Shown: piece after piece, positions 41,168 through 41,180 of the stretch
How the letters are laid out: each line of letters begins with the position of its first letter
How positions within the stretch are numbered: the first letter of the stretch is position 1
Assembly (NCBI GenBank): GCA_964399955.1
Contig: CAYNST010000020.1
Span: forward strand, 1-41,180
DNA length: 41,180 nucleotides
Source: CAYNST01 sp964399955
Lineage (GTDB): Bacteria; Pseudomonadota; Gammaproteobacteria; Pseudomonadales; Cellvibrionaceae
Direction of reading: 5' to 3'
Notes under the pieces: generated by a model
What the model was told of the DNA's origin: nothing
The model's database searches: none
Seen by the model: only the letters and a program-made list of their open reading frames with translations
Translations under genes and position numbers: made by a program

Positions 41168-41180
41168 GACTTTTGCTTAG

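Overview
The window looks like a chromosomal segment of a gammaproteobacterium of the Pseudomonadales/Cellvibrionales type. The main reason is gene order: metH, DUF2970, cysI-DUF934, sohB, nudC, fimL, dnaQ-rnhA-methyltransferase and gloB-mltD is, as I recall it, close to one region of the Pseudomonas aeruginosa chromosome. The mannan-disaccharide genes and the large beta-propeller sensor kinase fit a polysaccharide-degrading, Cellvibrio-like relative. The organism is inferred from gene content only. No phage, insertion sequence, integrase, CRISPR array or rRNA was seen.

Region 1 (1-5.1 kb) is a sugar module. A cellobiose-2-epimerase-like enzyme and a GH130 mannosylglucose phosphorylase overlap by 10 bases on the minus strand. 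A divergent LacI-family regulator follows, then a second AGE-family protein that has lost two expected active-site residues. A perfect 14-bp operator-like palindrome (2556-2569) overlaps the -35 region of a strong extended -10 promoter facing the phosphorylase. The likely pathway is mannobiose to mannosylglucose by epimerisation, then mannose-1-phosphate plus glucose by phosphorolysis.

Region 2 (5.3-24.6 kb) is the conserved housekeeping core: tRNA-Pro(CGG), a DAHP synthase, nfuA, metH, a sulfite reductase pair (cysI and DUF934), sohB, nudC, fimL, the overlapping methyltransferase-rnhA-dnaQ operon, gloB and mltD. A 45-codon membrane-protein gene lies on the minus strand between DUF2970 and cysI.

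Region 3 (24.6-32.4 kb) is respiratory and envelope-stress genes. It holds an HDOD protein, a cyanide-insensitive-type bd oxidase operon (cioA-cioB plus a 38-aa DUF2474 subunit), and a CpxP/Spy-like protein divergent from a CpxR-CpxA pair. Three GTAAA repeats, a textbook CpxR site, lie in that divergent gap. A small exported DUF6746-like protein follows with a near-perfect Fur box at its promoter.

Region 4 (32.4-41.2 kb) is signalling: a soluble PAS/PAS/GAF hybrid kinase, a four-helix SPW-like membrane protein, a 1283-aa periplasmic-propeller hybrid kinase whose promoter carries a perfect 16-bp palindrome at the expected start site, and a YebC/PmpR-family protein not followed by ruvC. I see no wholly unknown multi-gene system. 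The best candidates for new biology are the divergent AGE protein, the operator architectures, the Fur-linked small protein and the undescribed small membrane protein.
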